Positions 43,455 to 53,328 of a stretch of 64,000 nt of DNA are shown here, piece after piece. Both the position numbers and the translations under genes were made by a program. How positions within the stretch are numbered: the first letter of the stretch is position 1; the number at the start of each line of letters is the position of its first letter. The stretch is from Leeuwenhoekiella nanhaiensis (GTDB lineage Bacteria > Bacteroidota > Bacteroidia > Flavobacteriales > Flavobacteriaceae), in NCBI RefSeq assembly GCF_002744755.1, contig NZ_KZ319288.1:124001-188000 (forward strand), in the 5' to 3' direction. The notes beneath the pieces were generated by a model. It had not been told where the DNA came from. It was given only the letters and a program-made list of their open reading frames with translations, and did no database searches.

Positions 43455-46400
43455 CTACTTCTTGTAATACTTCTTGTATTTGGGATAGGCGATTAAGGCA
43501 AACAGCACTACTCCACCAAAGATCATCAAAGCTCGGTTTAAGTTGAGGATATTATCTCCGCTTGCGTAACTGTGTAAGCCTGAAAGCCAGAAATTTACCC
43601 CAAAATAGGTCATCAGGATACTGCCATAAGCGAGTATCGCCATTAGATTAAACAGCCACTTGCCACGCAAACCGGGAACCAGACGCATGTGAATTACAAA
43701 TGCATAGACCATAATGCTGATGAGTGCCCAGGTTTCTTTAGGATCCCAGCCCCAGTAGCGTCCCCAGCTTTCGTTAGCCCATTGCCCGCCAAGGAAGTTT
43801 CCTATAGTCAGCATTACAAGCCCCACGGTAAGCGCCATTTCATTAATGATTGTTAGTTCACGGATGTTGAGATCCATCCGTTTTTTGTTCTTATCGTTAG
43901 TAAGTAAAATCAAAAGCAAAGCAACAAGACCCAGAATCATTCCAAGTGTAAACGGACCGTAACTTGCTACGATAACCGCAACGTGAATCATCAGCCAGTA
44001 ACTGTCAAGTACGGGCTGTAGATTTGAAATCGCCGGATTCAACCAGTTCATACTCGCACCCCACAAAATAAAACCGGCTACAAAAGCGGTACTCGCAATG
44101 GTAAGCGAACTCTTTCGGCCGAAGGCCAAACCAAAAAACATCGTAGCCCAACCAACATACAATATAGATTCATAGGCATTACTCCAGGGCGCATGACCCG
44201 AAATATACCAGCGCCAGATGAGTCCCAAAGTATGCAACCCAAACAGAATCAATACCGCAATCCCACTAATACCGACCATGGTCTTGAGGAATCGGTTCTC
44301 TTTGAAAATGCGAATGATCACAAAAATGAACATAACCACACTAGCCAACATATACATCCAGTAAAGTTTGGTGAAAATGTCGTGCTTGTTGTAGTACACT
44401 TCGGCATCAATTTTATCTTCTGAGGGCATAACCTCGCTGCCGTATTTCTGCTGAAAGCTCTTGATACTTTTTATAAACGTATCCGCTTTTGAGTAGTCAC
44501 CTGTTTGATTTCCTTCCCGCAAAGCAGAAAAATACAGCGGAAGAATCTGTTTGGTATATAAAGAGTCCATTCCCTTATACCCGGCTTCATTGAGCTCGGG
44601 ATAGGAGACCCATTTATTATTTTCATCTCCAATTAACGGGAAGATTTTCAATATTTCACCACTTACAGCCCGGTTTAAGAGGCCCAGGCGCTCAGCGATA
44701 TCAATAAAGTCTTTATCAAAATTGTTTTTAACCTCACTCTGGTATGCAGCTGTGATATAGGGATCGAGTTTATTTCGGCCCATATTGTCAATAAAATCGA
44801 GGGCGCTCACAAACTTTTGATCTTTAGGCACCCCAATGATCCCACGAATACTGTCGTTAGCCGGTTTCAGGTAAATCAGGTCGACATTGTACCAAAAAAA
44901 CGGAGTTTCAACCATAGAAAGAAAAACCTGATCTGCAGTAAGGCCTTCGTATTTATCGCTTCGGCTCAATTTACGCAATAGCAGGCTTGAAAAGGTGTTG
45001 ACCGGCATCATACGACCGCTGTCATCCTGAATAACCAGCTTCCCAAATTTAGCCGCTTCTTCAGCCGGTACTTTATTTGCCATCAAAACGGAGTCGATCT
45101 CCGCTTTAGTAGGCATTTGATGCTCTTCTTCTTCAGCAATTGTTGCAGTCCCCGGAATGAAATCCTGGGGTTGCTCTTCTACCACCTTGGTGTTTCCGTT
45201 TTCAACAATTACTTTTTGTTCCTGAGCGTTGAGCGTTCCGCCCAAAGCAAAGAGAACAGCAAGCACGCTAAGTTTAGCTTTTTTAACTTTCACCTTATCT
45301 AAACGCACTTTTAAGTCGCCAAAACGGCTTCCTTTATCAAACAAAATAATCATCAAGCCCAGATACAGGAGAAAATAACCGATATACGTGATCCAGGTAC
45401 CCACCGCATCGTGATTTACAGAAAGTACCGTACCCAGTTCGTCAGGATCAAAACTGGCCTGAAAGAAGCGGTAGCCCTTATGATCTAACACGTGGTTCAT
45501 ATAAATCTCGTAATCAAACTGCTCTTCAGGAGTGTCGATTACGGTAATTTCGCTTTCATAAGAGGAATACGCATTGGTGGTACCCGGATAGCGCTCGGCT
45601 ATAAAATCATTAAGCTTGATTGCGAAAGGTAATTCTACCGCTTTACTGCCGTAGGCCAAATGGAATTTTAAACCGCCTATTTCGGCATCAGTCATCGGGT
45701 TGTTGTAGCCTTTACCGCCTAATAAGCCCACGGTTTCCTGACCTTCGTCGGTTTTAATGGTAACAAAGAGCGCATCCTGCTGATTTTTTTGTTTCGGAAA
45801 AGCTTCTACAATTCCGTTTTTACCTTTCAAGACAGGCTCCGGGAATACAAATTGCATTCCGGCAACCTGATAGAGTGCCCGCAGTTTCAATTCTTGCACG
45901 GTATCTTTAGCCACTTCAAAATCCTCCTGAGTAGCCATAACCCGTGTAGAACCGGCGAATGGTGTTTGAATCGTGTAGTTTTCACCATCGTAACCAATAT
46001 TAATGGCTCCTTCGGTAGGATTATTCAACGAAAACAGAACATTGTGTATGCTTGAAACCTGACCTTCCTCCAGATAGTGCTCGTGGCGGGTCCCGTCACC
46101 GGCTTCAACTATTTTAAGCTGAGCAACTCCGTCGGGATCTTCAATAAGGCCTTCTTCTGCCCCGTCAATAAATTTTGAGAATGAAATGGAAACCGGTTTT
46201 CCATCAAAATCGGTCTCCCATTCAAAACTGTTGTCCAAACGTGTAGATAAATTCATACGTCTTGGCTCCAGCTTGCGGCGCATCGGTTCGCCATTGCGTT
46301 CCCCGTCAATAAAAACCTGTAAATAGGTCTTTTCGCTTAGGAATGTGTTTTCAGTTTCCCCTTCACGGATAGGCATTATTCCTTCATAACCCATATAACG

Positions 46401-46697
46401 TGTCCAGGCGGCGCCAAAAATGATCAGAATAAACGCCAGGTGAAAGACCAGCGTTGACCATTTTTCTTTACGCCAAAGTTTAAAACGCCAGATATTCCCA
46501 ACAAAGTTTACGATGAATAAAAGATGGATCAGTTCAAACCACCAGGCTTCATAAACCAGTTCACGGGTATACGGAGTTGGAGAAGTTTCCTGGCCGGCGT
46601 CAAGAATGGTTCCTGTAGCCATAGCTACAGCATAAACAATAAATAAAACGGCCATTAAACGGGTAGAAAACAGGAAATCTGCGATGCGTTTTTGCAT
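43455..46697 (-). CDS. ccsBA: Fused ResB-CcsA cytochrome c biogenesis protein
   Basis: 1080 residues from ATG 46697; an upstream in-frame start at 46826 would add 43 residues overlapping the divergent gene's promoter region. N-terminal ResB-like half with membrane helices and a large soluble loop, a middle linker, then the CcsA/ResC half with the heme-handling tryptophan motif WGRYWGWDPKETWALIS. Together these export and attach heme to apocytochrome c (System II). The fusion is common in Bacteroidetes. A second soluble insert of about 250 residues (with ESVLMANKVPAEEAAK-like sequence) precedes the C-terminal helices. Confidence 0.92.
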   Translation of the reverse strand: MQKRIADFLFSTRLMAVLFIVYAVAMATGTILDAGQETSPTPYTRELVYEAWWFELIHLLFIVNFVGNIWRFKLWRKEKWSTLVFHLAFILIIFGAAWTRYMGYEGIMPIREGETENTFLSEKTYLQVFIDGERNGEPMRRKLEPRRMNLSTRLDNSFEWETDFDGKPVSISFSKFIDGAEEGLIEDPDGVAQLKIVEAGDGTRHEHYLEEGQVSSIHNVLFSLNNPTEGAINIGYDGENYTIQTPFAGSTRVMATQEDFEVAKDTVQELKLRALYQVAGMQFVFPEPVLKGKNGIVEAFPKQKNQQDALFVTIKTDEGQETVGLLGGKGYNNPMTDAEIGGLKFHLAYGSKAVELPFAIKLNDFIAERYPGTTNAYSSYESEITVIDTPEEQFDYEIYMNHVLDHKGYRFFQASFDPDELGTVLSVNHDAVGTWITYIGYFLLYLGLMIILFDKGSRFGDLKVRLDKVKVKKAKLSVLAVLFALGGTLNAQEQKVIVENGNTKVVEEQPQDFIPGTATIAEEEEHQMPTKAEIDSVLMANKVPAEEAAKFGKLVIQDDSGRMMPVNTFSSLLLRKLSRSDKYEGLTADQVFLSMVETPFFWYNVDLIYLKPANDSIRGIIGVPKDQKFVSALDFIDNMGRNKLDPYITAAYQSEVKNNFDKDFIDIAERLGLLNRAVSGEILKIFPLIGDENNKWVSYPELNEAGYKGMDSLYTKQILPLYFSALREGNQTGDYSKADTFIKSIKSFQQKYGSEVMPSEDKIDAEVYYNKHDIFTKLYWMYMLASVVMFIFVIIRIFKENRFLKTMVGISGIAVLILFGLHTLGLIWRWYISGHAPWSNAYESILYVGWATMFFGLAFGRKSSLTIASTAFVAGFILWGASMNWLNPAISNLQPVLDSYWLMIHVAVIVASYGPFTLGMILGLVALLLILLTNDKNKKRMDLNIRELTIINEMALTVGLVMLTIGNFLGGQWANESWGRYWGWDPKETWALISIMVYAFVIHMRLVPGLRGKWLFNLMAILAYGSILMTYFGVNFWLSGLHSYASGDNILNLNRALMIFGGVVLFALIAYPKYKKYYKK

Positions 46698-46810
46698 GAT
46701 ACGAATTGCAATTTTTTTACGGCGCGAAGTTACGAAACAAAAGCCCATTAATAAAGCTTTAACGCGTCGTATTACCCAGAGCTTTTCCTGAATTTGTGTA
46801 CTTTTGAGGC

Positions 46811-47569
46811 GTGATAAAACTTGCAATCATCGGTACCGGGAATGTCGCCTTTCATCTGGCGCAGGCTTTTCATCTGGCCGAAAAGGTTCATTTGGAAGCG
46901 GTTGCAGGTCGAAGCCGGGAATCACTGGAGGCTTTTAAGGAGTTTGCACCTGTTTTTACCCATTCAGACAAAATTCCCGAGGTTGATGTGCTTGTTCTTG
47001 CTGTAAGTGACACTGCTATAAAGACGGTTTCCGCGAAGCTGAAGGATAATGATGCGCTCATCGTACACACTTCCGGAAGCACTTCAGTTGACGCATTAAG
47101 CGATCACAAACGTTATGGAGTTTTTTACCCATTACAAACTTTTTCAAAATCAAGTAATCTGAATTACAGTAATATACCCTTCTGTATTGAAGCAAAACTT
47201 GAATCTGATTTTCAACTGCTTGAAGATCTGGCTTCAGCATTAATGGCCAAATCCTTCCAGGTTTATTCAGACCAAAGAGCGGCCTTACATCTTGCGGCCG
47301 TGTTTGCCAATAATTTTGGAAATCATATTTTAACCGAAGCCCGGCAGATTTGCGAAGAGCGCGACGTTTCTTTTGAATTGTTGAAACCTTTGATGCAGGA
47401 AACCATTCGCAAGGCTTTTGATATAGGTCCGCAAGCAGCACAAACCGGTCCGGCCAAACGCAGAGACACCAGTACTATTGAAAAGCAATTGAATGCCTTG
47501 CATTCTGATCAACAAAAAGAATTATACACCAGCCTAACCAAGGCTATACTTGCACATTATGAGCGATAG
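46811..47569 (+). CDS. Rossmann-like DUF2520 protein
   Basis: 252 residues starting at GTG 46811. An N-terminal Rossmann-like domain (KLAIIGTGNVAFHLAQAF, VLVLAVSDTAI, HTSGSTSVD) is followed by the helical DUF2520 domain (ALHLAAVFANNFGNHIL). Related to 6-phosphogluconate dehydrogenase-like NAD(P) enzymes; the substrate is unknown. It overlaps the KdsC-like gene by 11 bases, and the pair is conserved in Bacteroidetes. Confidence 0.85.
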   Translation: MIKLAIIGTGNVAFHLAQAFHLAEKVHLEAVAGRSRESLEAFKEFAPVFTHSDKIPEVDVLVLAVSDTAIKTVSAKLKDNDALIVHTSGSTSVDALSDHKRYGVFYPLQTFSKSSNLNYSNIPFCIEAKLESDFQLLEDLASALMAKSFQVYSDQRAALHLAAVFANNFGNHILTEARQICEERDVSFELLKPLMQETIRKAFDIGPQAAQTGPAKRRDTSTIEKQLNALHSDQQKELYTSLTKAILAHYER

Positions 47570-48092
47570 AAGCTATAAAGAATACCTCAATCAGATTACC
47601 ACCTTTATTTTTGATGTGGATGGCGTGATGACAGACGGCTCTCTAATTATTGATTCGCAGGGCGAAATGCTGCGTACTATGAACGTTAAAGACGGTTATG
47701 CCCTAAAAACAGCAATAAACAAAGGTTTTAATATGTGCATCATCAGTGGCGGTACTAATGAAGGGGTACGTAGTCGCCTGGAAGCACTGGGGGTTAGCGA
47801 TATTCATTTGGGCGCACACGCCAAAATTGAATTTTTCAAGGATTACCTGGCTAAGAACAACATTAAGGCTGAAAATGTCTTGTATATGGGCGACGACATT
47901 CCAGATTACCCCGTGATGCAGCAAGTAGGCCTTCCCTGCTGTCCTCAGGATGCGGTAAAAGAAATTAAGGAAGTTGCTAAATACGTTTCGCACAAAAAAG
48001 GTGGTAAAGGCTGTGTGCGTGATGTGATTGAGCAAGTACTTAAAGTACAGGGTAAATGGATGCAGGATTTTGATGCTGCTTTAAAGAAATAA
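47559..48092 (+). CDS. HAD-family phosphatase, KdsC-like
   Basis: 177 residues from ATG 47559, inside the end of the preceding gene. HAD motifs: FIFDVDGVMTDGS (nucleophile Asp), CIISGGTNEGVRSR (motif II), MGDDIPDYPVM (motif III). Length and absence of a cap match KdsC, which hydrolyses 3-deoxy-D-manno-octulosonate 8-phosphate in lipopolysaccharide synthesis. The other kds genes are not nearby, so a different phosphosugar is possible. Confidence 0.85.
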   Translation: MSDRSYKEYLNQITTFIFDVDGVMTDGSLIIDSQGEMLRTMNVKDGYALKTAINKGFNMCIISGGTNEGVRSRLEALGVSDIHLGAHAKIEFFKDYLAKNNIKAENVLYMGDDIPDYPVMQQVGLPCCPQDAVKEIKEVAKYVSHKKGGKGCVRDVIEQVLKVQGKWMQDFDAALKK

Positions 48093-48102
48093 CACTAGCT
48101 AT

Positions 48103-48909
48103 TTACAGGATTTCAAAAGTGAGCAGGTTTATAAACGTACGGTAAAAACTGATGAGCATAACAATGCAAAATGTTCCTAAGACAGCGTAAACCAATGAAA
48201 TCCACCATTTTTTAGAATAAAAGGTTCGTATTGAAAGCAAATAATAAAATACCGCTACCAAATAAATAGGCACGAGATAATACCAGCGATTAGGCATTAA
48301 AATCCTCGTAGCAATTAAATACCATAAGGTCATAACCAGAAGCAAAGCCGAAAAATAATGCGTTGCAAAAACCAAATGCTTTCCAAATGGCATTTTTCGA
48401 TTAAACAACAAGCTTACAAGAGCTATAAAAGGTATTAGCAAAATAAGCAACGACTTAGATAAATCGGTAGACAGTTTATCATACCTAACCTTTACTTCCT
48501 CCAGGCTCCACTGATTCGCTTCCATCACATCATTTGCTAAATCCATCACCTGAATTCCCAAAAAATCCACATTTGTATTGAAAAACCAGACTGACGGAGA
48601 TCTGAAAATGTCTGTTTCAGAGAGGAAAATAAAAAAGAATACGTTGCAAAGCAGAAATACCTGAAAAGGTTTTAAGTAGGGAGCACGAACTCCTGAAATA
48701 AATTTTAAGGAAAGTCGTCCAGGATTTAGCAGCAAAACCCGAAACGTCTTTAGAAATTTTGAATCCAGATTGGTAAATGCTTCAAATGCCTGACCCAGTA
48801 AACTTTTTAAACCATAATCTGATTCCGAAACCTTTTTCTGCCCACAAGTTGAACAATAGTTTTCGGTAAATACTGAACCGCAATTTAAACACGTATGGGT
48901 TTCAGACAT
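48103..48909 (-). CDS. DUF3667 family membrane protein
   Basis: 268 residues. The N-terminus carries a zinc-ribbon-like CLNCGSVF...YCSTCGQ, then the DUF3667 segment FLKTFRVLLLNPGRLSLKFI and RAPYLKPFQVFLLCNVFFFI, and four or more membrane helices. Function unknown. It ends 10 bases from the convergent KdsC-like gene and lies 5 bases after the glycoside-hydrolase-like gene. Confidence 0.85.
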   Translation of the reverse strand: MSETHTCLNCGSVFTENYCSTCGQKKVSESDYGLKSLLGQAFEAFTNLDSKFLKTFRVLLLNPGRLSLKFISGVRAPYLKPFQVFLLCNVFFFIFLSETDIFRSPSVWFFNTNVDFLGIQVMDLANDVMEANQWSLEEVKVRYDKLSTDLSKSLLILLIPFIALVSLLFNRKMPFGKHLVFATHYFSALLLVMTLWYLIATRILMPNRWYYLVPIYLVAVFYYLLSIRTFYSKKWWISLVYAVLGTFCIVMLISFYRTFINLLTFEIL

Positions 48910-48914
48910 AAGAT

Positions 48915-50003
48915 TTAATCCAGATAATCTACCCGCAAGGGATTCAGGTAAATATAAAATACAGGAGCAAAAGTCAGTGCTTTAACAGGTCCGGCAACTT
49001 CGGTATAAGGAGCAATACACAAAAGCCTGTCGTTTTCAAAATCGGTTTTTAAGACTGTGGGACCAAAAAGATTGCGATCTCCCAGAATTTTAGGCCCGCA
49101 AGATTCCCAGGGTCCGTCAATAGATTTTGATTTATAGACATTGATTCCCTTGCCAACCTCAGACTCGGGCTGACTTTCATCTACCCGATTACACACCGAA
49201 ATAAGCAGGTAATAGGTTTGTGAATTCGTATCAAAAACCACTTTAGGACATTCGAGTTGTGTAAAGGTTTCCTGATCTGGCATAGCAACAGCAGGCATTA
49301 ACTCGTCAAGTTCATACGAATCTCCGGTTTTTTTGAGTCGGGCGCGGGCTACTGCGCCTCGCAAAGCGCTTACTTTTGCAGCCCACAACAAACTTACCGT
49401 TTCATCTTCGTGCACAAACACAAAAGGATCTCTCCAGGCCAGAATAGGGCCTCCCTCCTCGCCTTCGTCATTACCCAGCTCTTCTTCCCGACCTAAATAG
49501 TAGCCTTTATCAAGAATTCTTTTACGGTCTGTTACAGGTGAAGAAATTTTGGTCTTTACCTCCGAATCTAATTGAAAACCGTCAGAAGAAACGACCAATC
49601 CAATATTTTGAATAAACGGATGTTTAGCATCGGTTTTATCGAGAGCCGTAAATGCAGCCAGCTTTCTTCCGTCAGGTAGTAATTCAACACCTCCACTCCA
49701 AACCGTATAAGAATCGGATACATTTCGCCAATCTTTCGGACTTAAAAAGCAACCTTCATCTTTCCAGGTTTTGCCTGTATCTGTTGACGAAAAATGGCGA
49801 ATGTGAAAAGGATACTCATTACGACCGCTGCTTTCGAGGGGCATCCCATCGGCTTTAGCCCGGGATAAAGCCAAGCAATACAAATGAAAAGTTCCATCTT
49901 CAAAATAAGACCAGGAGTCCCACAGATACAACTGCGGATGAACAATTCCATTTCTAAATACTTCAGGAAACGGCGGAGGAATCAGATACGAATTGGCGTG
50001 CAT
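48915..50003 (-). CDS. GH32/GH68-like (clan GH-J) beta-propeller protein, cytosolic
   Basis: 362 residues, no signal peptide. All three catalytic positions of clan GH-J are in register: LYLWDSWSYF (Asp29, nucleophile position), AWRDPFVF (Asp192, transition-state stabiliser in RDP) and QLECPKVV (Glu251, acid/base in ECP). WDSW is more like levansucrase-type GH68 than the WMNDPNG of invertases. Expected role: fructoside hydrolysis or transfer, here intracellular. No sucrose or fructan transporter is adjacent, so the substrate is open; a GH43-like arabinan-type enzyme is the alternative. Confidence 0.7.
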   Translation of the reverse strand: MHANSYLIPPPFPEVFRNGIVHPQLYLWDSWSYFEDGTFHLYCLALSRAKADGMPLESSGRNEYPFHIRHFSSTDTGKTWKDEGCFLSPKDWRNVSDSYTVWSGGVELLPDGRKLAAFTALDKTDAKHPFIQNIGLVVSSDGFQLDSEVKTKISSPVTDRKRILDKGYYLGREEELGNDEGEEGGPILAWRDPFVFVHEDETVSLLWAAKVSALRGAVARARLKKTGDSYELDELMPAVAMPDQETFTQLECPKVVFDTNSQTYYLLISVCNRVDESQPESEVGKGINVYKSKSIDGPWESCGPKILGDRNLFGPTVLKTDFENDRLLCIAPYTEVAGPVKALTFAPVFYIYLNPLRVDYLD

Positions 50004-50074
50004 ACAAATGATTTTACAGTTCTAAAATACCAATTTCTATGGCAATACCACATTTTTAAAGGACAGTATTCCCT

Positions 50075-50110
50075 AAAAATAAAAGAGCCGCAACCCAAGT
50101 TGCAGCTCTT
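50075..50110 (-). terminator. Rho-independent terminator after the DinB gene
   Basis: AAGAGCCGCAAC and GTTGCAGCTCTT (one mismatch) flank CCAA; on the minus strand the stem is followed by a T-rich run. It is 24 bases beyond the DinB-like gene's stop. Confidence 0.85.
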
Positions 50111-50133
50111 TATAATAAATTTAAATTTTCAGG

Positions 50134-50652
50134 CTATAAATAACGCTCCTGAATGATATTGGCGTGATGCAAATCGTGACCACAAATGATAAAGCCCGCT
50201 GCTCGTGCCGAAAGACCACTACCGCTTGCCATTCCTTTAGTAGTTAAAGCTTCTTCGCTCAAACTTTTAAAGAGGCTGATGCTTGATTTGCGAATGGCTG
50301 TATATTCCTCAAGCATATCGGTCAAATCTCTGGAATTTGCCTTTGATGGCAAAACGTAGTCATCCTGCTCAAAACCGGGAAACGGCGTCTGATCCCCACG
50401 ACCGATGCACAATGCCCGGTAGGCGAAAATACGTTCGGTATCCATCACGTGCTGCAGAATCTCGAGAATAGTCCATTTACCGGAAGCATAGGCGTACTGC
50501 CATTTTTCCTGCGGAATTGCCTTGTAAAAAGACAGACTTTTCTTGAGACCGTTTTCTAAAGCCTCTATAAGACTTACATCTTTCTGTAAAAGTTCGATGT
50601 AATTCTTATAGTAGGCATTATACTCATTGTGATCCAGATCTTCTCGCGTCAT
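50134..50652 (-). CDS. DinB-family protein
   Basis: 172 residues, four-helix DinB/YfiT-like fold with the metal-site histidines in LEILQHVMDTERIF and FIICGHDLHHANII. Bacterial DinB-like proteins include thiol transferases and many of unknown activity. Located 3 bases downstream of the PEP carboxylase gene and terminated by the hairpin beyond it. Confidence 0.82.
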   Translation of the reverse strand: MTREDLDHNEYNAYYKNYIELLQKDVSLIEALENGLKKSLSFYKAIPQEKWQYAYASGKWTILEILQHVMDTERIFAYRALCIGRGDQTPFPGFEQDDYVLPSKANSRDLTDMLEEYTAIRKSSISLFKSLSEEALTTKGMASGSGLSARAAGFIICGHDLHHANIIQERYL

Positions 50653-50655
50653 AGC

Positions 50656-53241
50656 TTATGCTGAGTTTCTACTGGCGTTGATATTACCAAATAACGAACG
50701 GGTCACCATTTTCTCAAACATTTCCAGTTTTTTCTGATCGGGATTTTCCTCGCGTTGCATTTCCTGAATCTTTTTCAAGGCAAATTGCTGAATGGTTAGC
50801 AGAGGAAGCACGATACGTTCACGCTCCTGAATAGATGCTTTACCTGCCGGTTCTTCCTGCATCAATTCGTCGTAACCGGTAAGCTTCAGCAAAATGCGTT
50901 TGGTACGCTCAAACTCTTCGTGAATCAAGTCCCAGAAAGCTCCAAACTCAGGATCATCCTGCATATAAGCTGTCAGACCAAAGAAGGATTTAGTCAAACT
51001 CATCATACTGTTCTCTAAGAGAGTTCTAAAGAATAAACTATTGTCGTATAAGGATTTAACCTTATCGAATTCACCTCTTTGTTCAAAGGCTTCAATCGCA
51101 GTGCCTACCCCATAAAAACCGGGTACGTTCTGCTTAAGTTGAGACCACGAGCCTACAAAAGGAATCGCTCTGAGGTCTGAAAAATTGAGTTTATCACCAC
51201 CACCACGCTTACTTGGGCGGCTACCAATATTGGTTTTAGCATAAAACTTCAACGTACTCATACGCTCTAAATAACCTAAAAATTTAGGGTGCGCCTTAAA
51301 GTCGGAATAGGTTTTATAGCTGATTTCGGCTAATTCTTCCATGGTCTTGCGATCAGCATCTGGGAAGGCTTTTTTCTTAGGATGGAACACCCCGTTTACG
51401 ATACCCGAACTCAACAATTGCTCCAGGTTGTACTGGCAGGAATCGGTTGTACCAAAATTGGAACTTATGGTTTGCCCCTGAACGGTTAACTGGATTTCTT
51501 CATCTTCAATTGTTTCGCCTAAAGAAGCGTAAAACTGGTGGGTTTTACCTCCTCCACGAGCCGGTGGTCCTCCACGACCGTCAAAAAAGATCACTTTAAT
51601 ACCAAATTCTCTTGAAACTTTAGTCAGTTCTTCTTTCGCCTTAAAAATACTCCAGTTAGCCATTAAGTATCCACCGTCTTTAGTACCATCACTAAAGCCA
51701 AGCATAATGGTTTGTTTCATTCCGCGTTCTTTAAGATGCGCGGCATAAACCGGATTTGTGTACAGCTTACGCATCACCTCCCCTGCAATTTTCAAATCGG
51801 GTACGGTTTCAAAAAGCGGTACAATATCAACTGTAGGATTATCCCAACCGGTGAGATGGAACATCGAAAATGCCTGCATCACGTTAAGCCCGGTCTGGTT
51901 ATTACTGATGATGTAGCGGTTGCAACCACGCTCCCCGTTGTATTTCTGAATATCACGCATCGCGTAGATACTCTCCAGCGTTTTGCGAGCGATGTCATCT
52001 TCCAAAGTTGCAGGATCTACTTTTCCGTGCACTTTTGCTAAAATTTCAATCTGCTCAGCTTCGTCGAGCTCGAGGTAATATTCAGGGAAAATACCCAGAT
52101 TGTCTTTTTGGCTTTGCTTGACAATTTCTTCCATCACGTGCATGTGAACGCGACTATCCTGGCGTATGTCTAAAACAGCAAAGTGATACCCGAACATGCG
52201 TATCTTGTTTAGAAGATCATCTATATCTTCAACGAATAAACCTTCGTGACGCTCCATTACCAAGTTGCGGATTCGCAGCAAGGTAGACTGTAGCTCTTCA
52301 AGTGAAATTTTAAGCTGATCGCCTTCCAGAAAAATGCTGTCATATAAACGACGCTCCAGATCTGCAAGTGGCGCTTCGGTACCCACAAAAGTGATACGAC
52401 GACGCAGGTTACGTATGTCGCGGTAATAATTTTTGATTATGGTATTGCGCAAACGCGAAGCAACTTTCAGGGTAATTTCGGTAGTTACGAAAGGATTCCC
52501 GTCGCGGTCACCACCCGGCCAGAAACCAAGGTCGATTACGTGATTATCAAGACTATCTCCTTTGTAAATATTTTGCTGCAGATAATTGTAGATATAACTG
52601 GCAGATTTGTAAAATACATTTTCCAAATACCAGATCAAACTTACGGCTTCATCATAAGGTGTAGGCTTCTCTTTCTTGTAAAATGGCGTTTTACCCAGCT
52701 GAGAAAGTAGTTTTTTGATCATTTCGAGATCATTATCGTTGATCGCTTTACTCAGGTCATTAATAATCCCCAAAACTGCACCCGGATAAAACTGAGTTGG
52801 GTGCGCAGTAAGAACCGGACGTATTCTAAAATCCTCCAGATAAGCTTTCAGCTCCCCTGTTTTGGATTGCGCTTCTGCCTCCTCTTTAATGTTACGAAGA
52901 GTACCTCTACCGTCCATATTGTTCACAATACGATAGGCAGAGTCTTCAATGGCATCAAAAAGCACAACCTGACGCTCTATGTACTGTATAAATCTAAACA
53001 GCAAATCATAGCGCTCAGATTCACTCACATCACGCTGATACTTTTCAAAAAAGTAGCTTACAATTTTCTCAGGATTGTACTTCTTATCGTAACCACGAAT
53101 GCAAATACGGTCAAAAAGAGGTAAAAGCACCCCGGTATCGGTAATCCCATTAAAAGGCAAAGTCATAAAAAGGCTGTTATACACCTGAAATTTTGACTTT
53201 ACAAGGTTGTTAAAACGTTCCAGTTTGGGTTGTCTTGACAT
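50656..53241 (-). CDS. ppc: Phosphoenolpyruvate carboxylase
   Basis: 861 residues. Converts PEP and bicarbonate to oxaloacetate, refilling the TCA cycle. Catalytic His147 lies in RPVLTAHPTQFYPG; FDGRGGPPARGGGKTHQF corresponds to the glycine-rich FHGRGG loop and GSRPSKRGGG to the product loop. Compared with the E. coli-type enzyme, the motifs are HPTQ rather than HPTE and FDGRGG rather than FHGRGG, marking a Bacteroidetes-type sequence. A terminator separates it from the Lrp-like gene upstream; the DinB gene follows. Confidence 0.93.
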   Translation of the reverse strand: MSRQPKLERFNNLVKSKFQVYNSLFMTLPFNGITDTGVLLPLFDRICIRGYDKKYNPEKIVSYFFEKYQRDVSESERYDLLFRFIQYIERQVVLFDAIEDSAYRIVNNMDGRGTLRNIKEEAEAQSKTGELKAYLEDFRIRPVLTAHPTQFYPGAVLGIINDLSKAINDNDLEMIKKLLSQLGKTPFYKKEKPTPYDEAVSLIWYLENVFYKSASYIYNYLQQNIYKGDSLDNHVIDLGFWPGGDRDGNPFVTTEITLKVASRLRNTIIKNYYRDIRNLRRRITFVGTEAPLADLERRLYDSIFLEGDQLKISLEELQSTLLRIRNLVMERHEGLFVEDIDDLLNKIRMFGYHFAVLDIRQDSRVHMHVMEEIVKQSQKDNLGIFPEYYLELDEAEQIEILAKVHGKVDPATLEDDIARKTLESIYAMRDIQKYNGERGCNRYIISNNQTGLNVMQAFSMFHLTGWDNPTVDIVPLFETVPDLKIAGEVMRKLYTNPVYAAHLKERGMKQTIMLGFSDGTKDGGYLMANWSIFKAKEELTKVSREFGIKVIFFDGRGGPPARGGGKTHQFYASLGETIEDEEIQLTVQGQTISSNFGTTDSCQYNLEQLLSSGIVNGVFHPKKKAFPDADRKTMEELAEISYKTYSDFKAHPKFLGYLERMSTLKFYAKTNIGSRPSKRGGGDKLNFSDLRAIPFVGSWSQLKQNVPGFYGVGTAIEAFEQRGEFDKVKSLYDNSLFFRTLLENSMMSLTKSFFGLTAYMQDDPEFGAFWDLIHEEFERTKRILLKLTGYDELMQEEPAGKASIQERERIVLPLLTIQQFALKKIQEMQREENPDQKKLEMFEKMVTRSLFGNINASRNSA

Positions 53242-53261
53242 AAAATTAGTTGGTATTTAGA

Positions 53262-53295
53262 ATAAAAAACCCTTTAACAAAGCTGCCAAAGGGTT
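53262..53295 (-). terminator. Terminator between the Lrp-like gene and ppc
   Basis: On the minus strand AACCCTTT, a 12-base loop, then AAAGGGTT and a run of T. It lies in the 87-base gap between the two genes, so ppc likely has its own promoter or partial readthrough. Confidence 0.8.
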
Positions 53296-53328
53296 CCTAT
53301 TATTTAACAATAAGTTCTTTGGTCTTCT

